DNA of 64,000 bases from the NCBI GenBank assembly GCA_001949185.1, contig BDGG01000008.1, positions 307,648 to 371,647 of the forward strand, given 5' to 3'. This DNA is from Ramazzottius varieornatus (Eukaryota > Tardigrada > Eutardigrada > Parachela > Ramazzottiidae). A program made the translations under genes and the position numbers. The notes under the pieces are model-generated. The model did no database searches and was not told the origin of the DNA. It saw only the letters and a list, made by a program, of their open reading frames with translations. Of this stretch, positions 1 through 11,357 are shown piece by piece (the first letter of the stretch is position 1; each line of letters starts with the position of its first letter).

Positions 1-1394
1 GTTTGGGTCTTAGGACAGCGAACAAGAAAAAGTCGAAACGTCGTCAGGTTCTGATGATCTTATTGGAGAATTCCCTCGCGAACACCTTCTGGATCCTCTC
101 ACCCATCTCACTTACGTTCCAACCCTGGAACTCCACGGTCTGTTGAAGTCCGTAGACCCGGAGACCGCCGATACTCTACACCCTAACGAAAGGAGGAAAA
201 TTTTAAGGTACCCAACTCTTAAGTTGAACAGGAAGCACTAGGCGTATGTTCCGGGCTAATTGGTTAGCTTTGTTCAGAACAGAAGCCTTCAAGTCTTTGC
301 CTCTCACAAGAAACGACATTCGGAGCTGATAGCTGCCCAGAAGGCCGAAGCTGGTGGAAGCTCTTTGGGAGGTCCACTACGATTCCCAAACGCGGTCTTG
401 CTCTGGCTTCAGTGCGATGAAGACGGTAAGTGTCGGCGAGAAATGTCTGACTTGATTCCTGTCCTGGAGCTACATGGAGGCTTGCTCCTTTTCAGTCCTG
501 GACGAGAGAATCAACAACCGAGTAGACCAGATGGTCGAGGCAGGCTTAGTTGATGAGTGCCGGAACTTCCACAAGTCCGTTGCGAGCCACAAGAGGTTGG
601 TACACTGCACAGTAGTTCAATGCAGGTTGTTCTTGGTAACGGATCTTGAGTTGTCCGGCTGTCGTAGTACTAATGTCTCGTTCTTTGATCGTAGCGAACT
701 CGATTACACCAAAGGTATCTTCCAGTCCATCGGTCTGAAGGAACTACATGACTTTTTGATGCTTTCTCCGGAAGACCAGGAAAGCGAACAAGGCCAGAAG
801 TATTTGGAAGAAGGTCTACAAAACGTGAAAGCGCGAACGCGGAAGTATGCCAAGAAGCAAATACAGTGGATACGGAATCGTCTTCTCAAGCGTAAGTTAG
901 ACGCGCAGTAAGCAGAACTTTTGAAAGGAAAAATAGTGATAATGTTTCATTGTAGGATCTGACCGGCAGCTTCCTCATGTGTTTGGTCTGGACGCTACCG
1001 ACCTCTCCCGATGGCCGGAAGTAGAAAGCAAGGCATTCGAGATAGTCGACACTATACTCTCCGCCAAGAAACCTTCCGTGGAACCGCTCCCTCAAGAGTT
1101 CCGGGCAGAGGATGTCCGAAGTACAAACGTTTGCAAAGTCTGTGAACGAGTGTTTGTCAGCGGTAACCAATGGAAAGGTACGTACCTCGTAGGAGTTTGT
1201 GCGAAAGCCGCATTCCCATTGCGTCTCACGAGTGAACTTGTCCAGGCATTTTTGTAACCATGACCGTTTTCACAGAGCACCTTTCGTCGAGGTTTCACAA
1301 GAAACGGATGAACAAGCAGCGGAAAAAACTGCATGCACTGGAAGTGCGGCGTGAACGACCAACGGCCCTTCAGACTGTTCCGGAACCATCGTAA
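1..1394 (+). CDS. TRIT1: tRNA dimethylallyltransferase, 3' part (5' end outside window)
   Basis: Adds the isopentenyl (i6A37) modification to tRNAs in cytosol and mitochondria. Visible exons: up to 207, 283-425, 496-595, 695-891, 956-1177 and 1276-1394; the joins keep one frame and the stop is TAA. Family landmarks follow in order: a PNERRK then RSLQVF segment, PLGGPLRF-like residues, VLDERINNRVDQM, and GIFQSIGLKEL. A C-terminal matrin/U1-type C2H2 zinc finger (CKVCERVFVSGNQWKEH then RFHKKR) is typical of animal TRIT1. The P-loop N-terminus must lie upstream of base 1. Introns are about 65-100 bp. Identification rests on remembered family similarity and is strong. Confidence 0.93.
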
Positions 1395-1875
1395 TGAATA
1401 CTACTGCATGAGCTGTTGAGTTTCTGTTTTGTATTTCCGTAGTTTTAGGTCGTGTCTTCGGTCGCTTCTTCGAACGGGATAATCTGCGCTATTTTATAAC
1501 TAGAGTTTGGAAAAAGTTTCAACACGAGTTGATTGTCAGTCAACACAAGTGACGTTTTCACACGCTACGGAAGGCTGCGTATTTTGCCTAGAGCGTTTTC
1601 ATCGTTTCGCGAGCCACGTGGTTATCGTGAAAATCTTCGCGATAACACGTGGGACGCTCAAGTCGTACAGGCTGCGTAGCTCTCGCTGTCTCGCACAGTA
1701 TGAGTCAGAAGGCGCAGGAATTTTGCCGGGGATATCGGGTAAACTGGAATTAATTTTTCCAGACTCTATGTATATAACTCAGTTTGTCGATAATCAAGTT
1801 GCCAATTAACCGAAATGGTGGACTTATAAAAAGACGACCAGATGATCAGAAAGAAGATCAAACTATAAGCCTAAA
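1395..1875. other. intergenic, between convergent TRIT1 and HSPBP1
   Basis: No coding frame I can support. TRIT1 ends from the left and HSPBP1 ends from the right, so this should hold two 3' UTRs and polyadenylation signals. Confidence 0.5.
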
Positions 1876-2826
1876 CTACCTATCCACATGATCAGAGACT
1901 ACTGCGTCGTCTTTCAAAAGTGCAAGAATTTCGTCGAGGTAACCCACCTCTTCCTGGTATTCTTCCGCGCATTCAATCTCCCTGCGTCTCGATCTCAAAA
2001 AGGCAACCAAAGCGTGCTGGTTTTCTGCTTCCCGTACCAAATCAGGGTTTCCTCTCAGCAGGGTCGCCAAAGCTTCCATTAGATGTTCATGGTATTGTCC
2101 ATGCTCCGTACGACGTAGAAGTGCGATCAAGTGCTGTGTCACACCCATATCGCCCAACTGTTTCCGGAACGCTTCGTTATCCCCACATATTCTGCTCAAC
2201 AGGAAGGCTGCTTTCGTCTGGAACCTCGAGTCTTTGGTATCCATCATCGAACGAAGAAGGACAGAGAAGCCATCCATTTCACTGAACGCTTGCTGACCAA
2301 CTTCGTTCGAACGGAGGAAAGAAGACAGCGCGGACAAGGCTTTCACCCGAACAGAGACATCGCTGTCCTTATCCATCGTATTGAGAACTGCTTCAATGAG
2401 TCCAAAATCTGAAACGGCCTTCTGGCAACAGGGGTTGTTCTGCATGATTTGCGCTAGTACTTCGCAGGATAACGAGCGAAATTCTGGTCGTGAATCTGTC
2501 AGGTACTTCTTGACTGAATGCAGGCCTCCAATCTTGCAAAAGTCGTTTGCGTAGTCGATGTTCTCAGTGTAGAGGAGGAGACCGTCGAACGCTGCTTGCT
2601 GGTTTTCTTCCGTACAGTCCTCGTCGGTCAGTATTTGAAGACAAGCTTTCATTTCTTGTACAGGATCGACAGACTGGAATGTGGATGCTAGGGCTTGTTG
2701 GAGCCATGCTCGGCGCTCCGGATCCATAGTCGACTGACTCGACTCCGCATGACTATTCGGATTTTGTGCTGTGATGGCGAGGTTCAGAAGGTCCCTCGGA
2801 TTCTGCTGTCCGCGTCGCGACTCCAT
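1876..2826 (-). CDS. HSPBP1: Hsp70-binding protein 1 (nucleotide exchange factor, Fes1 family)
   Basis: Armadillo-type cytosolic cofactor that binds the Hsp70 nucleotide-binding domain and promotes ADP release. A single uninterrupted exon of 316 codons, unusual among its intron-rich neighbours and close to the family length. Residues 1-30 carry an N-terminal NPRDLLNLAI motif, the Fes1/HSPBP1 N-terminal signature (RDLL plus helix). Acidic ENIDYANDFCKIGG near residue 90 and the following helical repeats (QIMQNNPCCQKAV, VRVKALSALSSFLR, QTKAAFLLSRICG, LMEALATLLRGNP) match the four armadillo-like repeats. The start ATG follows at least one in-frame stop and needs no splicing. Confidence 0.93.
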   Translation of the reverse strand: MESRRGQQNPRDLLNLAITAQNPNSHAESSQSTMDPERRAWLQQALASTFQSVDPVQEMKACLQILTDEDCTEENQQAAFDGLLLYTENIDYANDFCKIGGLHSVKKYLTDSRPEFRSLSCEVLAQIMQNNPCCQKAVSDFGLIEAVLNTMDKDSDVSVRVKALSALSSFLRSNEVGQQAFSEMDGFSVLLRSMMDTKDSRFQTKAAFLLSRICGDNEAFRKQLGDMGVTQHLIALLRRTEHGQYHEHLMEALATLLRGNPDLVREAENQHALVAFLRSRRREIECAEEYQEEVGYLDEILALLKDDAVVSDHVDR

Positions 2827-3711
2827 AGTTTCCCCAGTGAAAGTCCGAAATGGTCCTGTACTGCAAATAGATCACCAGGTCAAGGGAAGATAGTCCCTTC
2901 TCAAACAGCCATTAACTTACCTGGATCACCGTCTCCCCACCGTGCAGTACTTCTGTTGATCAGTTCTCGGTATCCAGTGTGTACCCGCAGATCCAGCGAA
3001 GATGTAAACGGGAGAATCTCCGATAAACAAGAACGCAACAGTGTACTGTACGAGTAGCTTAAACGCGGGCGATCCAACCGGAAGTACTCTAGAATCTAGA
3101 TTCTGATTTCTGGAAAGATCAAGAATCAAGACGATTTGGCCGGGTTTGCATCCCGATTGCACCAACTGGTAGTCTGGTGGTACCCGGCTAAAGCCCTTCA
3201 GTTAACAAAATAACCCTCAGTCCAGTCATCCGTTGCACTCGGCACAGACTTCACAAGTTAGCTTAACAAGTTTGTGCCATTAACCCGTAGGAGAACTTTC
3301 ACGTGGTGCCGCCTACAAAGCTCTGTTCTAATTTTCTGGTTCGCATTGGCAAGTGGATCTGTCATCTGTTCTTCGCGGATTTCGTAGAGAATTTGAACTC
3401 TGTCTTTGTCTCGATATACATCTTCAGGATTAGTGTGATATTTTGACAATGATCGACTCCGTAGATGCCAGCTTTTCTCATGAGTGGTGTCGGTACGGTT
3501 TTGATATACTTGACGTTTTATTCACGATTCAGACGCGATCGAGGCGTCTAGAACCTCGCACCCGCGAACGAGACTTGTTTCCCCCTCGTTACCGCTTATA
3601 TCACGAACAATTTCCATCTCACAAACCATTTTTTCCAGGAACGCACAAGTTCAGGACAATGAAATTTGACAATTAAATTAGCTACATTTGATACTCGCGC
3701 GCATTTTAAGG
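2827..3711. other. intergenic, no gene assigned
   Basis: Contains a 63-codon ORF on the minus strand at 3258-3449 that begins MSKYHTNPEDVYRDKD. Its composition is protein-like, and it could be the first exon of a small gene, but I see neither a partner exon nor a family match. The rest holds only scattered short ORFs. Confidence 0.3.
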
Positions 3712-6404
3712 CTACCGATCAATTGCCATCGCCTGAGTGAAGTTTCTTGCAAGAAGTGCATGTCTTTCCAGTGGACGAGGTCGAACCGCGTTGGCCGACC
3801 TGTGAGGAACCTGTGCATCCATCTCTTGATCGTGGGGAGCTCGAGCTCCAGATACGGAAGAGGCCTTAGCTTCCATTTCGTCTCGCTGCAGAACTTCTTT
3901 GCAAATAACGATGAATGATATAAGCAGTGTGAAGGTCTGTGAAGCATAGAAGATATATGCTTCCAATAACGCACTCGAGATTATACGGTAATTGGCGGAT
4001 ATCAATAGCCCGTGTTTGCCTGAACATCGATCTTTCTGCGTTGAGACTACTGGATTTCCCTGTTCTCTTCGGCGTTTCGACGTGGCGAACTTGACATCGG
4101 ACTGCTTACCGTGAATATGAAGTGCCGAGTGAAGTGAAGTATCTCTGCTCCGCTAAACATAATCAGCTGGTCCTTACTAACCTGGATGAATGTTTGTAAA
4201 ATCGAGTGGAAAGCGCGACCCTATAACAAGTCATACCGTGAACGTTAGGCATAAAATATTCAGGAGCAACAGTCCCGTGCTTATGAAACCAAACCTGGGA
4301 ACTGTTTAGCGATCCTATGACTTCTGCTTTCTCGATTAGCTGGTGAAGGCTTCCATTAACCCTCAAAGACTGAAAAGGATAGTCCGATAAGACGTTGACT
4401 GATATTCGGAAGGCCGGCAAACGAGGCGTATAGTGCAGCCGGTGCAGGACCTAAGTGCTAAGTAGCGTCTTCGACACCGACAGCGCCACTTGCGACACCG
4501 AACTTCTACGTTTTAATTGTTGGCCGGCTTCCCATCACATTTATGAAATGTATTGTAGACTTGGTAATGTCGGTCGAAGTACCTGTTCATTCGCTCGGAC
4601 CAGTGGCCACAGGAATAGTGTGCAGTGAATCAGGAAGATAATGGTGGTGACGTAGTAATAAGCTTTGACCAGCATTATCCCGTTGTCGAATCCTTCCACG
4701 ATCGAAGCAATGACACCGCACATGGTCAGCAAGTCCAGTCCGTACAGGAAGAATAAAATGGCGCCGAAATGCTCATTCATGTACTCGCACACGTGGCACA
4801 AATTGAGATACCTCTGCTTCAAGATTACCACTCTTTCGGTTGGATCTGGGTAAAATATTTCTGCTATAATCTTTTGGGTTCTAGAGAAGTACAGGTCGTG
4901 CAGCGCGTCCCTTGGTTCTATTACTAAGGTCTTCGTTTCATCCTTCAGTGCATGGTTCAGATTCTTACAGCAGTCAGCCAAAATCTGTCCCGTTATGTAG
5001 ATGCAAATGGCCATTTGCTGTGAGAGATAGAACGGAAGTGTGCTAAACACAGAAAAATAGTTTCAGGAAAGTTAACTAACTTGCGAAATTAATAAAGTCA
5101 CCTGCATACGGTCCAGAACGTGTCGTACTGCCAGACAAGCATGTAAAGCGGAAGCGGATCCAAAACGCCGGTGTCGTAGAGACCTCTGTTCGTCATTAGC
5201 CCGTACTGCAGGTCGTTTAGAGTCTCAAAAGTAACGACCATGAACAATGTTAACACAGCTCCTCCAAATGAGATAACTTTCCAGACACGAACTGTTTTAG
5301 AGACCTTGGACGTGACTACCGGAAACGTTTCGAGCAAGACCCCATCGATGAGTCGGAGGAACTCGGTCCACTGCTTCCGTTTGAACAGGAGAATGGTCAG
5401 AATGATGACACCCCGGAAGTTGTAAGTGGCGAACGGAATTTGCGTCAACGCCTGAAGATAAAAATTTAGTAAGAATACGGCAGAAGCGATAGAATCAAAA
5501 AGTTAACAACTGCCAGTTGATATACAGGGCGCTCGCACCAACTTGCTACCACCTGTTTCTTCCACGAGGGAAAAATCAGATTTCTTCTTTTCCGCCTGCT
5601 CTTTCACATTATCCATACAACTTTTCAAGCTGTGTCGGTTGACCTACGAGCCGTTTTATGATATTGAACAACAGCTTGAAGAATTTGACTAGTGTAACTT
5701 CCGGTGGGGAAGGCCTTTCGTAACGACCAAAACTGTTGTCCACAGGACCCCGTGTCAGAGTTTCGATCCGACATCTGCTATCAACAGGCAAACAACTGTC
5801 TTCGTTGTACGTCAGAAATTGAAAAGATCCACAGGAACATAAAGACGACTCAGCAAATGAATTTCAAACAGCAAATTCGACCGTTTTGCCGGGTAACCTT
5901 GCTCTATGAAAAAAGTTCCCGCTTTTGACCCGATCGGCAGATTTATGATTCTGACCACTTTTGTAGTAACCCAGCTCGGGATCAAACTGTTCTAAATCGC
6001 ACTGCCGCATGACTCGAACGGAAAACTGAAAAACTGGTTTTTGGAAACGACCCCAAAAACTGCGAAAGTTGATACTTTTGGCTTCTCTCCTCCTCCAGCT
6101 TAATGTCGGTTACGACTCCTCCTGATTTCTGGTCGGTAATTTTTCACGAGGTTGCAGACAGGATGTCGGACCATGAAAAAATAGTTTGAAAGTTGAGTAA
6201 TGATCCAAGTCGAAAAAGCCGTGCTTTCGTGGGCGGTGGCTAGTTGGTGCGAGCGCCTTGTACCTGCATGATGGGATTCAGGTGAATGTTCTTGTCGGGA
6301 CTGAGCAATGTGCCCACTGCGATGCCTGCATTGAACCCGAAGGAAATCCAGCCTCCGATAACCAGCAAGATCGCAAATACGAAAGCCAGACGTGAAGCGG
6401 CCAT
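3712..6404 (-). CDS. 7TM gustatory-receptor-like chemoreceptor, gene A
   Basis: Predicted seven-helix membrane protein of the 7tm_7 (insect gustatory receptor-like) type. Exons in gene order: 6404-6264, 5451-5102, 5042-4583, 4369-4295 (tentative), 4181-4110 (tentative) and 3936-3712. Together they give 1323 bases (440 residues) in one frame. Recognition rests on hydrophobic segments, on the final helix TFTLLISFIVI followed by a charged tail, and on close co-linearity with gene B: shared NxIxQ junction, FRGV/LRAV segment, KRKQW/REKQW, and FW.FC.SLPF.LSQQ. The start at 6404 (MAASRLAF) is chosen by alignment with gene B. An upstream in-frame ATG at 6581 would add 59 residues without similarity. 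The last internal exons are the least certain. The tail after the last helix is unusually long for the family. Confidence 0.6.
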
Positions 6405-8105
6405 TGTCCATCTTGGATTAAGACAAGGTAAAGTGAAGGGAAAGTACCCGAGACATTGCAAGAGAAAACACTGGAAGCCGGCAGACTGCGCAAAGGTCAT
6501 CGGGTGCGATGCGGCGAACCGGACTGCCGGTCTGGAGGTTTTATGAAAAGCCGGGTCTTCCGGCTTCACGAACTCGCCCATTTTAGAAGCGAAACTTCAA
6601 GACTTTCTCTCGTTCTAATACTAATCTCTCGTACTAACTAAAGACGGAGGAAGAGATTGTTGAAACTCGACCAGAAATTCTGGCGGACATTTTATACTTG
6701 TACAAACAGACGCGTATGGATCGACGCTGTGTGGGAGCCCATGGACAGCAGCCGGAAGAGGATCGGTTACTAATTATATATGAGGATCTTTTGTGAAGCA
6801 GATTATCGAGTAATATGGGAAGAAGATGGTTGACGTAAGTGTTGGTGGATACAAAAACCCTGAAGGAGACGAGTTAAGTTCGATCCGTCCGCCTTGTCGA
6901 AGAGCCAAACCCACATCGATTTCCCGTGAAGCTGGAAGTCTTTTGGTCAGAATTTGTACTTTGAAAACTCTCGAGTGATAAGCAGGAAGGACAGCAGAAG
7001 CGTCAGTGTCTGTAACATCAAAGAGGTTCGACTAAGGTAGTACACAATTGATCCAACTGGGCGATCACAACAGCTTCCCGGTACGTACCGTAACGACGAA
7101 CCCTCTAGTGATACTCACAGGCCCGCCGGCGACAATCAGCAGAACCTAAAAGTTCAGTCAATCAACAATGCTCCTTCAAGAAGCAGATTGATGTCAGGTA
7201 ATGCGTTGCTCTGGTACCTGATCCTTGCTACCGATCAGGAAAGTCAGCAACAGCGATTTCGTTTCTTCTTGCTGTAATCAAAAATAAATTATAATCACAG
7301 TGGAAACAGTAGACGAGTCTCTGCCGTGGAAAACCTGCTAAGGTTACTGTTACCTCATTCTCAGCCTCGAGTTGACGATATGGAGCTCGCAGCTCGATTT
7401 CGAACATGAGCTGCGCGACCAGGCCGCCCGTTTTCGTGCTCTACAAAGCGAGAAAGATACGGTAGTTTATATATAATTTATACACTCGAAGAAATAACAC
7501 GAACAAGTTGAGAAGTACTTGTGCATAGGCAGAAACCATCGGCCACGCGTAGATCGTAGTGTACGCCATAAATATGACAATACTGATAATGTCGAAGACG
7601 TTAGTAACAACTACTTTCCCTCCGTCGTTTCCAACCAGACAAGCCGTGAAGCCGAAAGCGACCAACAGATCCAAGATGACAATCAGGAACAGAATATTCC
7701 CGAAAGTGTCATTCAACTCCTCGCAATGCAGAAACAATCTCATATAACGCTGTTTAATCTTTCTGCAGGTGGCGAGTATCGAGTGGCCATGTTTGCTTTT
7801 GAAGGCGTACTGAAGTTCGGGCAGACTAGTGGCGGAAAACACTTCGTCCACTTGGTTTGCCACGCGGTTCAGCCCCACTTCGGCAGGCAAGGAAGTGTTC
7901 ACAGCACGACAATATTCCTTCAGAATCTTGGCGTGCAGAAGCAAGCAGACAAGGATCTGTTGAGACAGGATGAAAGGTAAGCTGCCACAGAATCCCCAGA
8001 AGATGTAGTATCAGTAAACCTCCATTGGGAGAGGAAGTGGTTTCAGTACCTAAAATGAAAATCTTTCAGTCGTAGCCGAATGATGTCATCACGAAAATTT
8101 CGATC

Positions 8106-8304
8106 ACCGCCTTCTTTGGCAATTATGCCTGGTCGGACGACAAACGCCAGACCTCGTTGGCCTTGTCTTCCAAGGAAGATTTATGGTGATAGTAGCTAAA
8201 GGCGTAATTATAGGGTTTGGGAAGAAAGTTGAGGCGAAACGACAAGAGCTAAAAGTGGTCACTTGTCATACCAGTTGTGATCGGTGACAAGTTGGACCTC
8301 CTCA
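8106..8304 (+). repeat. 199-bp dispersed repeat, copy 1
   Basis: Identical in length to bases 30996-31194, differing at one visible position (att versus atc near the left end). It has no obvious terminal inverted repeats and no long ORF. It lies in an intron of chemoreceptor gene B. Confidence 0.9.
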
Positions 8305-8321
8305 TGCAGCGATTCCACTTC

Positions 8322-8365
8322 ATCACGGAGAACCATTACGGAGGTCCGTAATGGTTCTCCGTGAT
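8322..8365. repeat. perfect 21-bp inverted repeat with 2-nt spacer
   Basis: Arm 8322-8342 begins atcacggagaacc and its exact reverse complement is at 8345-8365, separated only by gg. On RNA this would be a long, nearly loopless hairpin. It is flanked by the 199-bp repeat and a hairpin-repeat copy inside the same intron. Confidence 0.9.
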
Positions 8366-8404
8366 TGGCTATGATGGACTGGTCACGGAAACGGTGACTC
8401 ATTT

Positions 8405-8508
8405 GGGAGCTCGGTAGATGAGCGCAGCAAGATCGTTTTCCAAGTGGCGCACGTGCTTGGTGTTATTGCCTGAAAGTATGCGCCACTTGAATAAGCGATC
8501 TTGTCTGG
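8405..8508 (+). repeat. intronic hairpin repeat, copy 1
   Basis: Begins gggagctcgg. Its core is an inverted repeat caagtggcgcacg ... tgcgccacttg around tgttattgcc, and it ends gatcttgtctgg. In the chemoreceptor B intron. Confidence 0.85.
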
Positions 8509-9047
8509 TTTTTGCCAAAGTCCGAATCGTTGTACCAGCATACTGTACATTGTCACTGAATGCTGCTTGGTTGTTCAGGACCGTATACGACCTTCCATCA
8601 AGAACTTCCCACGTGACTGACAGTATCAGGAGCGCCACAGTTAGAGCAACCGAGAAGAGGCGGAAGTTGCACACAGACGACTTGTACCGGTATCCTTGGT
8701 ACAAGTTCGCGCTGATCAGTTCTTTGGCGGACTGAGCTAGTCTCCTCCATTGTTTCTCCCTGAAGAAGAAGATGGAGATCACCAGGACCGCACGAAGATT
8801 TATGCTGGCATAGGGTGTGAGACAGAGAGACTGGATGATCGAGTTGACCTTCCAGGACGAATCGGGCGTAGCGATGGCCCACGCTGCGACAAGAGCTTTG
8901 AGCAGAACCGACAACCAGCCTCCAATGATCAGCAGAAGCCCGAAGAGACGCTGCAACTTCGTGATCAGAGAAAGAGAGGGCGGTTTCCGTCGGCAAACCC
9001 GCAGATTTCCAAGAGGCCTTCCTGAATTCGAAATGGCATATCGGCTC

Positions 9048-9711
9048 CTGCAAAACAGAAGTACCGGGCTCGAACAAATTATGGTGCTTTGTCAAAGAAA
9101 TACGTAACTTCGATGCCCAGTAACGTTTGCTAACCAACTGTTTTCATTAGGGTCTCCATGTCTTCATTGCGGAAGACGATATCCGTACAACGCCACACTT
9201 GGTAACATGACCTGAAAACACACCTGGCTCCCTGTTTACCCAAACGTCCCATCATATCAATAGTTTGACGAGTAATATCCTTCCAAGCACGACTTGATCA
9301 CGCCGGTAAAGGTTATACCACATCCAGCTCAGGTGGCCCACGTCGGGTCCCCACTCAGCACGTTCTGGCAAGGGCTAAATCAGTGAAAAATCAGGAGAAG
9401 CACTTTGCGATCGGTTTTGTTTCTGTCTCAGGTCCCTGTGTCTTACCTACACTATACAGACGACCTACTGATAGGGTACACTACCCACCAACTTTGTTCT
9501 TCCTGGTATTTTTCCAGCCCAGTATGCAGACGACGATAACACACAGCAAGCATTTGAATTTTGGAACGAAGGAAATCATACCTACAAAGCGGGAGAAACC
9601 CAATCCGCGTGCCTTCTAAAAAGTAGCATGAACGATCAAACGAATCTTTTGAACACTGAAACTCTAAAACTTCCTCATGCCAATTTGTTCGCTCTTAATT
9701 ACGTAGAGTCT
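9048..9711. other. intergenic / unresolved 5' region of chemoreceptor B
   Basis: Should contain the missing first exon of gene B and the 3' UTR of the four-TM gene. No coding frame is convincing. Confidence 0.4.
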
Positions 9712-10619
9712 TTAACGGGAGGTGTCGACCGTAGTCTTCGTTGGCTGCTGAGCTGAGATGGGCTTCACACCTGTGATTGCTCCTAGTCCTTCGTGGGATT
9801 GCAGCGGCATGTTGCTCTTCATCGGATCCAACAGGTTCTTGTTACCTTTGAGTGTCTTTCCTCGAAAATCCTCAGTGACTTTCGACGAAGCCAAATTCGA
9901 CTTGCTATTTCCACTGCTTCCCTTCTTCGCGCCCTCACCTTCATCGATTATGTTCCCATTCCTATGCGAAACGTTATCCTCCTCGTCCTCTTTCTTGTTG
10001 AAGAACCCGCTGTGGCTTTTCTTCAGACCACTCTCCAGGACGTTCAATGTGGCTTGATAGGCTGCCAAGGTAGCGAAGGACTCTCGCGGTGTGTTGATCA
10101 GGTCCCTCACTCGCTTAACTTTGTTCTTGTCTTCGAACATCAGCCAGATGCCCGCAGCCAAGAGTAGAATCTCAAAGACACCCAGAAAGACTCCGAAGAA
10201 TATGTCATAATCGTAATTGTAGTATTTTTGCATGAATCCGTGACTGTCTTGGTACCACCCAATGCGAGACCCGACACCACCATGGACGGCTGAAGCGATA
10301 CCAAGGCCGATACCAATGATGAAGGTCACGAAGTAGGCGATTCGAAAAATCCGCTTGGTTCTTTGGCTTGGCGTGTAGATGACGTAGAAGATCAGCGACG
10401 AGAGGGTACCAATCAATCCATGAAAGACTACCCAGGATGCTAGAGCTATGGTCGTAGGCGTGCAATCTGCAAAACCAAGCAGAGAATCGACTCTAGTCTA
10501 AAATACATTTCAGCTGAACACATTTCCGTTTAAGAAACCGAGAGCTTACTGGCCATAATCGCCGCGATCAGGACGGGAAGGCCCACTACGATTTCCGACA
10601 GCCCCAAGAACAGGATCAT
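9712..10619 (-). CDS. four-transmembrane protein, unknown family
   Basis: Two exons, 10619-10550 and 10466-9712, join in phase 1 (MAN junction) to give 274 residues. Hydrophobic spans lie at about residues 2-22, 30-52, 65-85 and 112-133, with a short aromatic loop (GWYQDSHGFMQKYYNYDYD) between helices 3 and 4. The roughly 135-residue tail is hydrophilic, rich in Lys, Ser, Asn and Glu, with a run of acidic residues (KKEDEEDN). This topology resembles MARVEL or CD20-like tetraspanning proteins, but I do not recognise a specific family. Both termini are predicted cytosolic. The start ATG is the first in the open frame and is followed directly by the first helix. Confidence 0.65.
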
Positions 10620-11357
10620 TTTGAGGGGAAGTCAGCTGAACGTCCGGGAAGAAAATCTGGAAGTTATAAAGTCGACAATAATTCATATTTTATATTGCAA
10701 GCTGGAGAGAGTTGGATCTCATACGTGTACGTTAACAGCGCAGTTGCTCACCTGATGCTCAAGAGATCGTTGGAGCTGGGTTCTGCTAATTCTTGCAACA
10801 CCTTGACACTTTACCTACAAAGCATTTTATTCGCAGTAAGCAGTAAAAGGCGAGAAAATAAATTTTGGTGATAAAAACAAGCTTTCCTTACGAATGTCGG
10901 TCGCGACTTGGAAGCTGTATGTAGCACGCTTTCTTGCCGCCCGCAGGCTGTTTTCTTTTGTCCCTTTTGGATTTCGGTAGTGCTTTGCGCATATACAACA
11001 AAGCTTTGCCTCGACGAGCACAGCCCACGACTTCAAAGACAACATCAACTCCTACAGGAAACAGAAGCAGGAGTGCAAGCTGCGATGGCCACTGGTCATT
11101 GACTCATTGCTGGACTCCACTGCAGCGCAGACCACCAACAGAAAGACTGCTGGCTCGCTAGAAGTTAATCTGTTCAAACAATCAAGCGAACGTTTATCCA
11201 ACTTCTAAATCAATACGACAGCAATCAAGCCACGTGCAAGAATGTTACGTCATTCCGAAAATCCGAAATGCTCAGCGATGTCGCTGTATATTGCTCCCCA
11301 TGAGGCCATGACCTGAACTGCTAAATCTTTCTGTATACAGGACATGTTTCAAAGCTA
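10620..11357. other. intergenic between divergent genes
   Basis: Bidirectional upstream region of the four-TM gene (-) and the LRAT-type gene (+). The short ORFs at 10827-11161 on both strands overlap each other and show no family signal. I see no assignable promoter element. Confidence 0.4.

Larger units (their letters stand above)
6947..9047 (-). pseudogene. 7TM gustatory-receptor-like chemoreceptor, gene B, probably broken
   Basis: Tandem paralogue of gene A, same strand. The first visible exon starts at 9047 (acceptor ttttgcag) and reads to about 8531. Further exons include about 8054-7986, then on to about 7530 ending at a CAA before gtactt, and short exons near 7440-7350, 7270-7220, 7147-7120 and 7010-6947 ending TGA. 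The last exon reads TLTLLLSFLLITREF, a typical Gr final helix. The exon aligned to VLDPLPLYMLVWQYDTFW of gene A reads VLKPLPLPMEVY, then TGA at 8013-8011, then YYIFWGF. The only evident donor (after QYAG) would also shift frame. I therefore call it a probable pseudogene. Sequencing error or an unrecognised splice form are alternatives. The long intron before this exon is packed with repeats. Confidence 0.5.

Noticed and set aside
1507-1809. 100-codon plus ORF after TRIT1
   Set aside because: No splice link, no family similarity, and a composition like random sequence.
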